Shown piece by piece: positions 32,150-41,275 of a stretch of 64,000 bases of DNA. The DNA is from Prorocentrum cordatum. Taxonomy: Eukaryota > Sar > Dinophyceae > Prorocentrales > Prorocentraceae. The DNA lies in contig CAUYUJ010004780.1 in assembly GCA_963575745.1 (NCBI GenBank), forward strand, positions 925,176-989,175. The letters are read 5' to 3'. Every line of letters begins with the position of its first letter. The first letter of the stretch is position 1. The notes below the pieces were generated by a model. The model saw only the letters and a list, made by a program, of their open reading frames with translations. It was not told the origin of the DNA and ran no database searches. Position numbers and translations under genes: made by a program.

Positions 32150-32736
32150 ACCTTGTGTCCCAGATGAGAAGGTTGAGCAAGGCCTGACCCAGATCGGCTG
32201 TCGCCCTCGCTGTCCGACCCCAGCAGCTCGAGGTCCAGACCGCCGTCTTCGTCGCCTTCCAGTGCACTACCAGGGTTCTGAAGCATCCAGATAACCAGGC
32301 TCCGCTGCTCGTCCGAAAAGTCGTAGTTCTCGTTCAGGTAGCCCACCGCGTGCGCCATCTGTCGGCCTGAGAGCGACTCTGGGGATTCCGAGGCCGATCG
32401 AGCGACATGCAGGGCATCGCGAACAGCAGCACTCCAATGCCGAAGTCCATTGAGGGAATCTGCCCTCGCTGTAGCAGAAGCCGACGAGGTAGCAGGCGCC
32501 GCGCCCCCCGAGGGAGAAGCACCCGAAGCACGCCTTGCCACTGTCAGCCCCGCAGCGCCACCAACTGACCCATCTGGATATATGGCCCCAAGCCCGTGCG
32601 CCGCCATCGTCCCGTTAAAGCCGTCGTCGGAGCTGCTGGAAGAGGTTGTCTCATGTGGTTCCGCAGGGGAAAGAGGAGCTGCGGCTGGTAGCTTAGAAGG
32701 GGAGGCCGTAGGGTCAGACGGCCCGACTGTGTCCAT
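31735..32736 (-). CDS. Hypothetical open frame, Ser/Ala-rich N-terminus
   Basis: 333 codons starting at a plausible ATG (MDTVGPSDPTASPSKLP). The first 200 residues have ordinary composition, including RQMAHAVGYLNENYDFSDEQ and LGHKVWALLDRVL. The last ~100 become Leu/Arg-rich in a way typical of an out-of-phase read, so a frameshift near 32100 into frame 31280-32149 is likely. Not recognised. Confidence 0.35.
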   Translation of the reverse strand: MDTVGPSDPTASPSKLPAAAPLSPAEPHETTSSSSSDDGFNGTMAAHGLGAIYPDGSVGGAAGLTVARRASGASPSGGAAPATSSASATARADSLNGLRHWSAAVRDALHVARSASESPESLSGRQMAHAVGYLNENYDFSDEQRSLVIWMLQNPGSALEGDEDGGLDLELLGSDSEGDSRSGSGLAQPSHLGHKVWALLDRVLMGSPTAVPGRLTLREHHRNLRRLSLVTFKLMMLSLRMPNPLAVQFMVMMYLPMLWLPLLSRHLLLRLQLTMALRYSSRTVRMYWLLSWKRKKMKATTSLRPSPRLWYLLPHQRTQKILMTNMRSFLPWF

Positions 32737-32769
32737 CCTCGAGCGACGCGCGGCAGCCTGTACTTGAGC

Positions 32770-33255
32770 TTAGAATTCCTCGCCTGTCAAGATCGGTCCA
32801 GAATGGTGTGAATATTCGTCGGCCGCCTTCTCGGTGTCGTCGCCGTCGGGGGTGCCCGCGCCGCTCGCCGCAGCAATAGCCTCCATGTGCTCCATGTCCA
32901 GGTCTGCGGGCTCAGGGTAGCCGACGGAGTCGACGCTGCGGTTGTCCTCGTCGGGCGGGAACGGAGCGTCGCTGTCGTTGCAGTCGCCTTCCTCAGGCAC
33001 AAGGTGCGGCAGCAAGCGCGAGAGTGGGTTGAACGACATCGGAGGCCCAGGCGGAAATACCTGGCGCATCCGAAGGAGGTTAGCCTTTTCCGCTTCACTC
33101 ATACGCGTCAAATCGGCGGCCCAGTCCCGTTGCCGAAGGTGTGCGAGGGCACGTTGCCGAAGGGAGCGCACGCGACGATGATCATGGATGGGGCCGCGGT
33201 TGACGGAGATGCTGGCGCGCCTGTTCCCTGGGAGTTGCCGATGCGTACCAGCCAC
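32770..33255 (-). CDS. Hypothetical open frame with basic helical segment
   Basis: 161 codons. The middle contains RSLRQRALAHLRQRDWAADL and TRMSEAEKANLLRMRQVFPP, a plausible amphipathic or DNA/RNA-binding helix pair. An acidic tail follows. It overlaps the end of the frame 33182-34177 in a different phase and probably was its continuation before a frameshift around 33200-33260. Confidence 0.35.
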   Translation of the reverse strand: MAGTHRQLPGNRRASISVNRGPIHDHRRVRSLRQRALAHLRQRDWAADLTRMSEAEKANLLRMRQVFPPGPPMSFNPLSRLLPHLVPEEGDCNDSDAPFPPDEDNRSVDSVGYPEPADLDMEHMEAIAAASGAGTPDGDDTEKAADEYSHHSGPILTGEEF

Positions 33256-34177
33256 TCATACAAAGCTCGATCGCCGTATTCCATCGCTCCGAGGTACAGG
33301 TCACTGCGTCCAAGGCACCGCGCGATGGGGTGCTGAAAAGAGACCGAAAATCACCATAGCGTAATAGGTCTGCCACATATGGAACACACCACTCCATCCA
33401 TTGCTGGAAATCAGACCCAGAAAGAGAAACGTACAGCGATGGCAACCACTGCTCCGCCCATCGAGAAATAGCGTCCAGCAGCTGCAGGCGACGCAGGTGT
33501 CCTTGGTCACCTTGCGCCCCCTGAGGTACTTGACGCGTCGGCGGGTCCTGAGCGAACAGCGGGTCCTGCTCATGAAGGTCACGACAAGACGGTTGAAGCC
33601 ACGATGCAATCGAGCGAGTAGAACTGTCGGAACACGATTCCTCAACCACTGTTTCTGCCGAGCCAGGGTGAACAGCAAAGTAAACCTGATGATGAGGCCA
33701 GCCACGCAAGAGCATGTGTTCGTCTGCACATTGCCTCAAAACTGACAGCCGCGACGATTCGACCGTGCCCCATGATGTCGAGAGGTGATGGTATAGCCGA
33801 GCCCTCCCAACCGACGAACTGTGCCACGCGGCATGGCACATGCTGGAGCCAAGAAACCACCTCACCTGCACAGTCCCTTCAGGGGTAGCAAACAGCCCAC
33901 AGAAAGCCCAGTATTGAAACACGCGGCTGGAAAACTCTGTACCCCAGAACATCCAGTCGTCGAAATCGCTGCGCGAGTTAGGCTCCAAGAAGAGCGAGGG
34001 GGCCCAGTTCCGCGCCCAAGACTCCAGCAGTGCTGCAAATTGTGCGAATCGCCGAAGCATGATAGGACCGACTCCAGGCGGCGGCATGGCAGAAAACCTG
34101 ACCTCGCCCATGGCATCAGGATAACGCACGCGATGCGGTGGGGTGTCGTGAACGAAACGGCGTCCGACTGGCAACAT
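33182..34177 (-). CDS. Unrecognised protein with an internally duplicated ~80-residue Trp-rich domain
   Basis: 331 codons from an ATG at 34175-34177. The phase is open back to the LINE-B stop near 34248. Two segments align with each other. The first is ALLESWARNWAPSLFLE..SDFDDWMFW..FCGLFATP. The second is DAISRWAEQWLPSLYVS..SDFQQWMEW..FRSLFSTP. The shared pattern is W-A-x2-W-x-PSL, then SDFxxWMxW, then FxxLFxTP. No Pfam-like family comes to mind. It could be the remains of a host multicopy gene, or a non-autonomous ORF of LINE-B. Functional prediction is not possible. Confidence 0.45.
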   Translation of the reverse strand: MLPVGRRFVHDTPPHRVRYPDAMGEVRFSAMPPPGVGPIMLRRFAQFAALLESWARNWAPSLFLEPNSRSDFDDWMFWGTEFSSRVFQYWAFCGLFATPEGTVQVRWFLGSSMCHAAWHSSSVGRARLYHHLSTSWGTVESSRLSVLRQCADEHMLLRGWPHHQVYFAVHPGSAETVVEESCSDSSTRSIASWLQPSCRDLHEQDPLFAQDPPTRQVPQGAQGDQGHLRRLQLLDAISRWAEQWLPSLYVSLSGSDFQQWMEWCVPYVADLLRYGDFRSLFSTPSRGALDAVTCTSERWNTAIELCMSGWYASATPREQARQHLRQPRPHP

Positions 34178-34249
34178 ATCGAGAATATCATCCCACCGTG
34201 CATGCTCGACCGACGGTAATTCGAGACAAACGACAGGCAGAGGGCCGGT

Positions 34250-34768
34250 TTACTCCGGAGGGCGGTGCGTGATCCTGACGCGCCCAGCCGAAGGAGGAGC
34301 CAGCGCGCGTGTCCGCGCTGCGCCTCTCAGCGCTGTGAGCAACTGTTCGGGAGGCACGTGGTGCAGATGCCGAAGACCATGATATGCAATAGTGGCTAGA
34401 TGTGTGTTCATCAAATCCTCGTCGAAGCAGCCGCGGAGACCCCATCGATCAAGAACGTGTGCAGGTAAGTATCGTCGTCCGCCTGACTTTACCATGGCAA
34501 GACCCCATGCAAGTCCACGACATTCCCAATAGTGAGCCATGTCGTCGCGCTCGCCACTGCGCCCAAAAAGGCGCGGCTTGACACCAGACGCGGACGTGAT
34601 GCGTGACGAAGTTAACCAACCGCCATAAAATGCTCGAATAATGCTGGTGGCCCAGGCTACGGGGTATGTCGACATCTTCTTGCGCAGGGCGTCCCAATCC
34701 AGCTCGTTAATCTCGTTGCCGAGCTGCGGGTGCCATTTAGTCCACCGTTTGGCGAAGGTGGTGACCAA
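34250..34768 (-). pseudogene. LINE-B ORF2 C-terminal domain
   Basis: 172 codons following the RT thumb. VKPRLFGRSGERDDMAHYWE is the counterpart of the Cys-x3-Cys..His-x3-Cys motif in LINE-A. Here the two leading Cys are lost (RLFGRSG), though HYWEC keeps His and Cys. A helical tail (MNTHLATIAYHGLRHLHHVP) follows, ending at TAA. The frame differs from the RT frame 34810-36303, so a frameshift lies near 34790. Confidence 0.55.
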
Positions 34769-34809
34769 AGGCGATGTGAGGTGGACTGTGGGGGCTGATG
34801 TGCGCCAAT

Positions 34810-36879
34810 CTATTCAGTTGATAAGGCCTGGTACGCAATCCGCTGGGCACGCTTTTTGACTGAGTCATCCCCGACCATGGCAGGGTGAACGGCAGCAGCG
34901 CCCGATGACGCTGAGACCTTACAAGCATCCGACAGAAACACGACGAAAGACGGTAATTGCCAGAAACCAGACGAGAGTCCACCACAAAGATCAGCCAAGA
35001 CGCGCTCAGTAATCCGCCTCGATGATGCTCTTTTCAGATATGCCAGGTACGATGCATGCTCAGGATGTGTTGCAATACCAGATCGTATAAGCGCGGACTT
35101 CGCTGAGATGGCCAGGCTGCGAAGGCGAGGCCCACCCCAAGCACCGAGTGCATGATAATCAACTTGTCGCAAGGCTCCACCTGGGAAGCGCAGCAGCTTC
35201 ACGAGCACATGTATGTCCTGACTTTTCAGCTTCTCGGGGGGCGGTAAGAATTGTGCCACATAGCCCATGATTGGCAAGCATCTCGTAGTGTAGTTGATGC
35301 CGTTCGAGCTCGCGGGCGCCGCAGAGGCGGCAAGGGCACTGACTCGAGCGCGGTGCTTATCCCATGGCGTCGACCATGACTGAAGGAGCGATGCCGCAGG
35401 ACCCATCCAAATCCCCAGGTACAGCAGAGTGGCCTCAACTTTGAAGGTAGACCCGACTGACAACTGTTGTTGCAAGAAGACAAGCACACGCTGCTGAAGC
35501 ACAGCCGAGAACGGACCTGCCAGTGGAACAATCACACACTTAGCTGGTTTGAGCTTCGAGCTGGCCAGTTTGGCTGCCAAAGCCATCGCACGCGATGAGA
35601 ATTTCAGATCGACCATATCGAATAGCACTCCCCCGATGTCATCAGCACACGCACGAAAGACTCCCCGATGTCGAAGTTCGATCCCCTGCCTGATGTCTTC
35701 CAAAATCGGCGATGTAGCTGCCGCGAACAAGCTCCCTGATAAGGCGCAGCCCTGAATGATGCCGCACCAGACTCGGAAGAGGACCTTTGTGACACCTGCA
35801 GCTCTGCCTAAGGCTGTGGCAATCGCGTAGAGGGAGCGTATCGCCTGTGGTAGTGCTGTTGGAAGCCGAAGATGTTCAATAATGATGAAGAGGTAACTCT
35901 GGCTGAGGCTGAGGAACGCTTGCCCAGAATCCAGAGCCGCGAGCAACGGCGTGCGCTCCAGCGGGTCGGGCGTCAGCGAGGCGGCTCTGGCTGCCGCGTC
36001 GAGCTCCAGGATGTTTGAAGTGAATTGTCGGCCCGGGATGAATCCACGCTGCGCTGCCGATGTAGAGCTCAACACGATCGGGGAGAAGGCGGCGTTAAAA
36101 GTGGCCGAGCTAACTTTCATGTCCGTGTTGCGCAGCCCGAGCGTGCGCACCGTGTCAGGGGACCATTTGACACCTCTGGCATCATCGTCACCTGCTTGGC
36201 AGCCTTCGGGAAGAAAAGCTTGAAGAGTGTCGCCGCACTGTGCGAATAAACGTTGCCCGTCCATCATCCATACACATGGGGGCCAGAGGGCCTTCGCGCC
36301 CATCTCGTGGGCGGCCTAAGCGGCGTACGGCAGCCCGTCGACGCCGGGAGAGGATCGCGACGGCGCAAGTTTTACAAGCACGCGCTGCAGCATCTCAGGA
36401 GACGGAGGTACCAGTCCATCAAGCGCGCAGGGGTGCACGAATCGTTCAGCATAGCGCCTTGTGTGTGCAGGAAAAGCTTGGGGAGCGGCAGATATTGGTG
36501 CCCAAAAGCGCGTGGGCGCGTCCAGCTTCTCGACGGGGTCGGTGTATGCGATGCCGTCGACCTCGATGGCACGCAATGGTAGCTTCTTCGAGAACGGAAC
36601 CCAAAGCCGAGATTTCCGTTGCACCGCTGCAATCGTACCAGCTGGTGGACGCTGACGACCTTTCCCGTGGACCGCATCATGTTGTAAGCGCTCCCTTTCC
36701 AGCTCAGCCGACCGATGTTGAATAGTATCCACCCGAGCCTGACAAAGCTGCATAGTCCGTGATGATGACCTGGGTGTCTTGCACCTGCAAACACGATCGC
36801 GCAACTTCAGAGGCATGGCATAACTTCTGAGCACGAATAGTGTTCTGCCGCCAGACGCATCGAGCGGCTTGACGAACAA
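34810..36879 (-). pseudogene. LINE-B reverse transcriptase, one in-frame stop
   Basis: Frames 36316-36879 and 34810-36303 share the same phase and are split only by TAG at 36316-36318, probably a former TGG. Motifs are SSPGVDGLPYAA, RTLGLRNTDMKVSS, GFIPGRQFTSNILELDAAAR, AALDSGQAFLSLS, GIIQGCALSGSL and the catalytic ACADDIGG (35630-35648). The thumb KLKPAKCVIVPL and LLYLGIWMGP follow. The palm Asp before Ser-Gly and both Asp of ADD are present. About 690 codons of RT remain, so this is a recent casualty. Confidence 0.8.
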
Positions 36880-38000
36880 ATATCAACTGGGCTTCCAGGG
36901 AGTCACTCTCGTTGACCAATATACTCCGCATTGTGTCGAACGCTGATGCTTGAACCAAGTCCTTATATCGTAAAAACTGCCTCGGTCGTGACATGCCCAA
37001 TAAGAACTGACCATCGTTGTCGAGAAGCACGCCTAGGCGCCGCTGAAACTCAGGCCGTTTATAGATATGCACAGGGACGGGCTTGCGATAGCAGCCGTCC
37101 AGATCTCGATACCGAATATGAACACGAACCGCCGCCTGGTCCGAAACCTCCTTGGCGTGCATCTCTCCGGGCGTGGAGACGACCGACGCGGAGTGCTGGA
37201 GTTGGCACGACATCCAATTCGGTTCAGAAAGCCAGAGCCGATCGATCTGCGACACGGCCTTCGTGTCCTGGCAGTAAGGAGTCGGATCCTCAGACGCTAC
37301 CTCTAACATCCGATCAAAAACCGAAGACCAACGCCTGGCGTGGGAGCGAGAGTCGTTCGCAACTTTGCGTGACTTTGCTGCCGTCGGTTGCGTCGGGTGG
37401 AACGCGTCGTGGGCCGCGAAGTTGAGGTCGCCACATACGACTACTAATCGAGAGCTGTGATTGAGAGAAGCCCAATCCATATCAGCCTGCATTGCTTTGG
37501 CCACCTTCTGAACTTCTGCCGCCGAGAGCCCATGATTGTGAATGTTGTAGCGGCGAATCTCAGCGCGCGAGCCCCGCCGAGATTGCCCGCATGACTCTGC
37601 CCCTGATGAGAGGCATGGGCGAGGCGTCACGTGCAAAAGGCAAGCAACAAGCGGCGCGATAGTAGCCGCACCACCTCGGCCACGACCTGTCTCATCATCA
37701 CTATCATGTACATATTCGCAAGAACCAAAGACAGTAGCTGATGGTGCGACTCTGCGCATGTGCAGTTCCAGCTCGCCCTGGGTCTGGTGTGCCTCTTGGA
37801 TGGCGACGGCGGATGGCGAGATGCCGATCGGGTCCAGGTAGGAGGCCTTGCACATCGAGCGCGCGCCGCGGAATTGCAGCAACGCCCGAGCGTTCCACGA
37901 CGCAAACGTGAGCTCCTGGCAACGCGGCGGCGGGCCGCCGTCAACCTTGTGGTAGGAGATGTCATCGTTCTTGCTAAAGGGACCATGCTGGCTCCGCGTT
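36704..38000 (-). pseudogene. LINE-B AP-type endonuclease
   Basis: Part of the 818-codon frame 36704-39160, from about residue 390. Motifs in order are LTFASWNARALL, AVAIQEAHQTQGELELH, TGRGRGGAATIAP, YNIHNHGLSA, VVVCGDLNFAAHD, VSQIDRLWLSEPN and KEVSDQAAVRVHI. All catalytic motifs are present except that the His of SDH is Gln (codon near 37130). The phase changes between this frame and the RT frame around 36850. Without repair it could not be expressed as one ORF2. Confidence 0.75.
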
Positions 38001-39160
38001 GGGCTTGAGGGTGTGCCCGATCGACTTGTTGATACCAGCGCGCGTCCAGCCTCGAGAGGTGAGCGCGGCATCGTGAAAGTAGCAGAGCGTGGGGTCGCGG
38101 CCAGGCTGAGGTTCGAGTCGTAGCACAGGGTTCCAGTTCTCAGATAGCCAACCATTCTGCCGATCGAAGAAGAACTTGCACTGCGGGTGCACCTCGCGGA
38201 GCACGTTCGTGACCTTCTCGCCAGCGATCTCGAGCTTGATCTGGTGCGGCGACTTAACTTATCTGGCCCGATGTGCAGCTGCGTTGAGCCGCCAGAAGCA
38301 GCGGGCACGGGGAAACGCATCCACTGGCCCTTGCCGAGGCGGAGCGCTGCCAGGGCCTGGGAGACGCGCTTGCAGGCGAGGCCGACGGCGCCTGTGAACT
38401 GAACGGCGAAGATGCGGTCCTGTTCATCTCCTTCAATATTGAAGCCTTCGGTCTTAGCGTCCTGGAGCCACTTCTCAACCGAGGTGACCACATCTTTCTT
38501 ACAGACCATCGTGGGCGCGACGGCTTTGAGGATGGTGCCGTCGACGTTCCGCTGGAAGCCAATGCCAGCGGGCTTGGGAGGCTGCGGGACTTTGTTGGCC
38601 ATGGCAAGCTCCTTTCGCATTTCCTCCATAGAACTTTTCATGTCGGCAAGCTGCCTGGCGAGGGTCTCGGTGCGAGCATCCACGTCGTCGATCTTGGCAG
38701 CCACGGTGTCCAACTGGCGCTGGATGCGCTGCTCGAGATCGTTGAGTTCCGATCGCAGTTGAGCTTCCATTTCGTTCTTGCAGTTCCCAGGGACGGCTTT
38801 AATCGCGTTCTCGAGTGTGCGGACGGCATCCATAACTGGGTCCACAGCCTTGCCAGCAGCGTCGGCCGCGGAGGTAGACGCGATAGTGGCCAATTCATCC
38901 TTGAGGGTCTTGAACTCCTGCGGGAGGCGCTTGCCGAGCTGCTCGGCAATGAGGCCGTTGATGTGGGCACCGCAGTCGTCATCGGCCATGTCGTATGCAT
39001 TATCTTCAGCTTCGGAGACGTTACGGCTCGACCTCGAGCGATCATCGTCCACCCGACCGCCAGCATAAGCAGCATCATCAGCTCCACCCCGCACAGCTGT
39101 TGGACGCCCCGTCGCATGAGGCTTCTTTTTGCGCTTGGGAGCGCCGCCATTCGGGGGCAT
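37974..39160 (-). pseudogene. LINE-B ORF1 protein with a 5-nt frameshift
   Basis: The ATG at 39158-39160 gives MPPNGGAPKRKKKPHATGRP, with a possible nuclear localisation signal (KRKKKP). A long coiled coil follows (EEMRKELAMANKV and preceding heptads), then GSTQLHIGPDK at about 38270. There an extra ~5 nt (38251-38262) shifts the frame. The normal continuation (SPHQIKLEIAGEKV, VHPQCKFFFDRQNGWLS) is in frame 37974-38204, ending at AEPAWSL. The ORF1 role is RNA binding and particle formation. Confidence 0.7.
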
Positions 39161-39270
39161 GCGAGGGCCGCGCGCTCCGAGGGCAAAATGGCTGCACGCG
39201 TTGTTGGATCTGGCCGCGGATCAGCGGTGTCCCTGCTGCCTGGAGGCTGAACAGCCTCCCAGGTGGACAT

Positions 39271-39292
39271 CTTGAGCCAAAATGGCTACGGA
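39271..39292 (-). other. Exact 22-nt DinoSL relic at the 5' end of LINE-B
   Basis: The minus strand reads the full dinoflagellate spliced leader with T at the variable first base; it ends CCATTTTGGCTCAAG at 39271. It is a chromosomal trace of a trans-spliced mRNA, because the leader is normally added post-transcriptionally from SL RNA genes. An SL RNA gene is unlikely here: the leader runs directly into LINE-B with no GT donor (the next bases are ATGTCC). Perfect conservation suggests recent insertion. Confidence 0.95.
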
Positions 39293-39418
39293 AGGAGGAG
39301 GAGAATGAGGAGGAGGAGGAGGAGGAGGAGGAGGAGGAGGAGGAGGAGGAGGAGGAGGAGGAGGAGGAGGAGGAGGAGGAGGAGGAGGAGGAGGAGGAGG
39401 AGGAGGAGGAGGAGGAGT
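39290..39418. repeat. GGA microsatellite abutting the LINE-B leader
   Basis: About 40 GGA/GAG triplets on the plus strand, beginning at the outer base of the leader relic. Beyond it, at 39465-39520, the minus strand holds a diverged copy of the junction element (TACTGCAGCATCACCGATGC, GGGGTTTTATGG). 39520-40050 shows no gene. Confidence 0.95.
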
Positions 39419-40059
39419 ATGAGACGGTGGATGACTACAAGAAGGAATTGGTGATGAGGACCATAAAACCCCAAATATGCATCGGTGATGCTGCAGTACA
39501 CCCTCCTGTCCCAAGTCCCCTCCTCATATGTTGCGAATCTTCGTTTTGACAGCTGGGAGCGCTCCCTGGAGAGGAGCGCTCCGTGCGCTTGCCATTCGAT
39601 CGAGAGCCTGGTTTTGAACTGGAGCCGCCCTGCACCCTTTTAGCCATAAGACGTGCCGTGAGAATTTTCAAACCTCGACAAGGCCAGAATCCGCGAGAAT
39701 ATCATACGATGCGCCCCGCCCGCCCCACAGACACGCAGAGGTGGTACGGCGGCGATGTGGGATCCCGCGTCCCAGTTGGGATTCGTCTCCTTGTCGCGGC
39801 CGGGCCTAAGCGGCTGCGCTCGGCCGCACGGCGGACGGGCCTAAGGTCTGCAGGCGGATCCTCGAGGTCTAAGCGCGTCGGCGTTGCTCTCGTGGAGTCG
39901 AGCGGAGGAGGGTGCTGGGTGCTACCAGAAGTGGTCCTGGCCCAGGGTGCCCCCAGCTTTTCGGGCCACTTTGGGGCCCCTGGGGCTCTGGAGGACCCCT
40001 GAGCCTCTCGGGAAATCCCAGGGGCACCGTGGGCCGGGAACACCTCGGGCAACGCTTAA

Positions 40060-40475
40060 GGAGGAGGAGGAGGGGGAGGAGGAGGTGGAGGAGGAGGAGG
40101 AGACCCGATCGCCCAAGAGAAGGTCGTCCGATGGCGGTTAAGGTGGTGGCAGGCACGACCGCGACCATCTCGCGGATGTGTGAGCTGCGCAGGCTGACTG
40201 CCCGGACCCCAAGGCTCGAGGAGTAGGAGGAGGACGCAGCGGACGAGCAGGAGAAGCACGGAGCGGACGGGGAAGCGCACGTTTGTACCGCATTCGCCGT
40301 TTTCATGTGCGCAGCGTCCAGGACGGCACCCTCTTGGGGCCGTCTTGGGGGCCTCTTGGGCCGTCTTGGAGGCCTATTGAGTCGTCTTGGAGCTCTCTGG
40401 GGCCGCTCTGGGGGGCCCTCCCAGGAACCTCTCGCGCCGTCTTGGGGCGACCTATGGGGGCCTCTAGGGCGGTGG
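40060..40475 (-). repeat. GGA microsatellite and a short CCAAGAG repeat array
   Basis: GGA triplets occupy 40060-40105. At 40325-40475 the minus strand carries CCAAGAGG/CCAAGACGG motifs of the same family as 10141-11152. 40476-41275 is GC- and pyrimidine-rich without a recognisable gene. Confidence 0.7.
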
Positions 40476-41275
40476 CGGAGCAGAGGCGAGGGCGACACCA
40501 GCGACAGCGGGTGCACGCCGTCACCGAGCAGCGGGCCACCGAGGCGCGAGGCCACCGAGGCGCGAGGCCCGCTGGGCCAGGCGTGGCCGCCGAGCCCCCT
40601 GCGGGCGGCCCTCGGCGGGCCTGGACGATCTCGCCGACGGCGGCCCTGAAGCCGTCCGCGTCGCGGTGGTCGGAGGTCACGGCGACCATCAGCGGCGTGG
40701 GCGCCTCGATTCCGGCGGCGTCGTCGCCGTCGTCGCCGTGCCCTCTTTTGCCCTTGACTCCTCCCGCTTTCCCTCTTCTCCCTCTCTCCAACTCCTCTTT
40801 ATCCTCTCCCCCTCTCCCCTCCGCCACACCTCGCCGGCTCCCACCTCCTCGTCCTTCTTCCGCTTTTCCCCTCCCAGCTCCCCCTGCCTCCTGGTCGCCC
40901 CCTCCTCTGGAGGTCTCCAGAGGCTACGGGAAAGGCAAGTAACTAGTTCTTTTTTATCCCCGGCGCCCGGCGCCTAGCTTTTACCCCCCCCCCTCTCGTC
41001 TCCTCTTCCTGGCCCCTCGGCGCCTCGCTCTTCCCCTCCATCTCGAGGTGGCCGCTGCCGCGGCCTCGGATGCGGATCTTGGCTCCTCTCGGGGGCAGAA
41101 GGCGTGGAGGCAGATCGGAGGATGCAGATCGGGGGAGGAGCACGATAACGATCACGATAATGACGATGGTCATGGGGGTGCGTGCACATGAATGACTTAG
41201 CGGGGTTTGGGCGTCGGTCTCATCGATCCTGATCGTGTCACGCTGTAGTCATTCTGGCTCGAGAGATTTCACCGC

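Larger units (their letters stand above)
34248..39292 (-). mobile_element. LINE-B: nearly full-length non-LTR retrotransposon with exact DinoSL relic
   Basis: Minus-strand order is DinoSL (39292-39271), 5' leader of about 110 nt, ORF1 (39160 to 37974), endonuclease (37900-36980), RT (36879-34810) and C-terminal domain (34768-34248). Length is 5.0 kb. It is the least damaged LINE here, with long frames and only a handful of lesions. A GGA tract (TCC on the element strand) abuts the leader. Target-site duplications were not found. Confidence 0.88.

Noticed and set aside
39183-39196. GCAAAATGGCTGC, similar to the complement of part of DinoSL
   Set aside because: Only a short core matches, and it lies within the LINE-B leader already explained by the exact relic 75 bp away.
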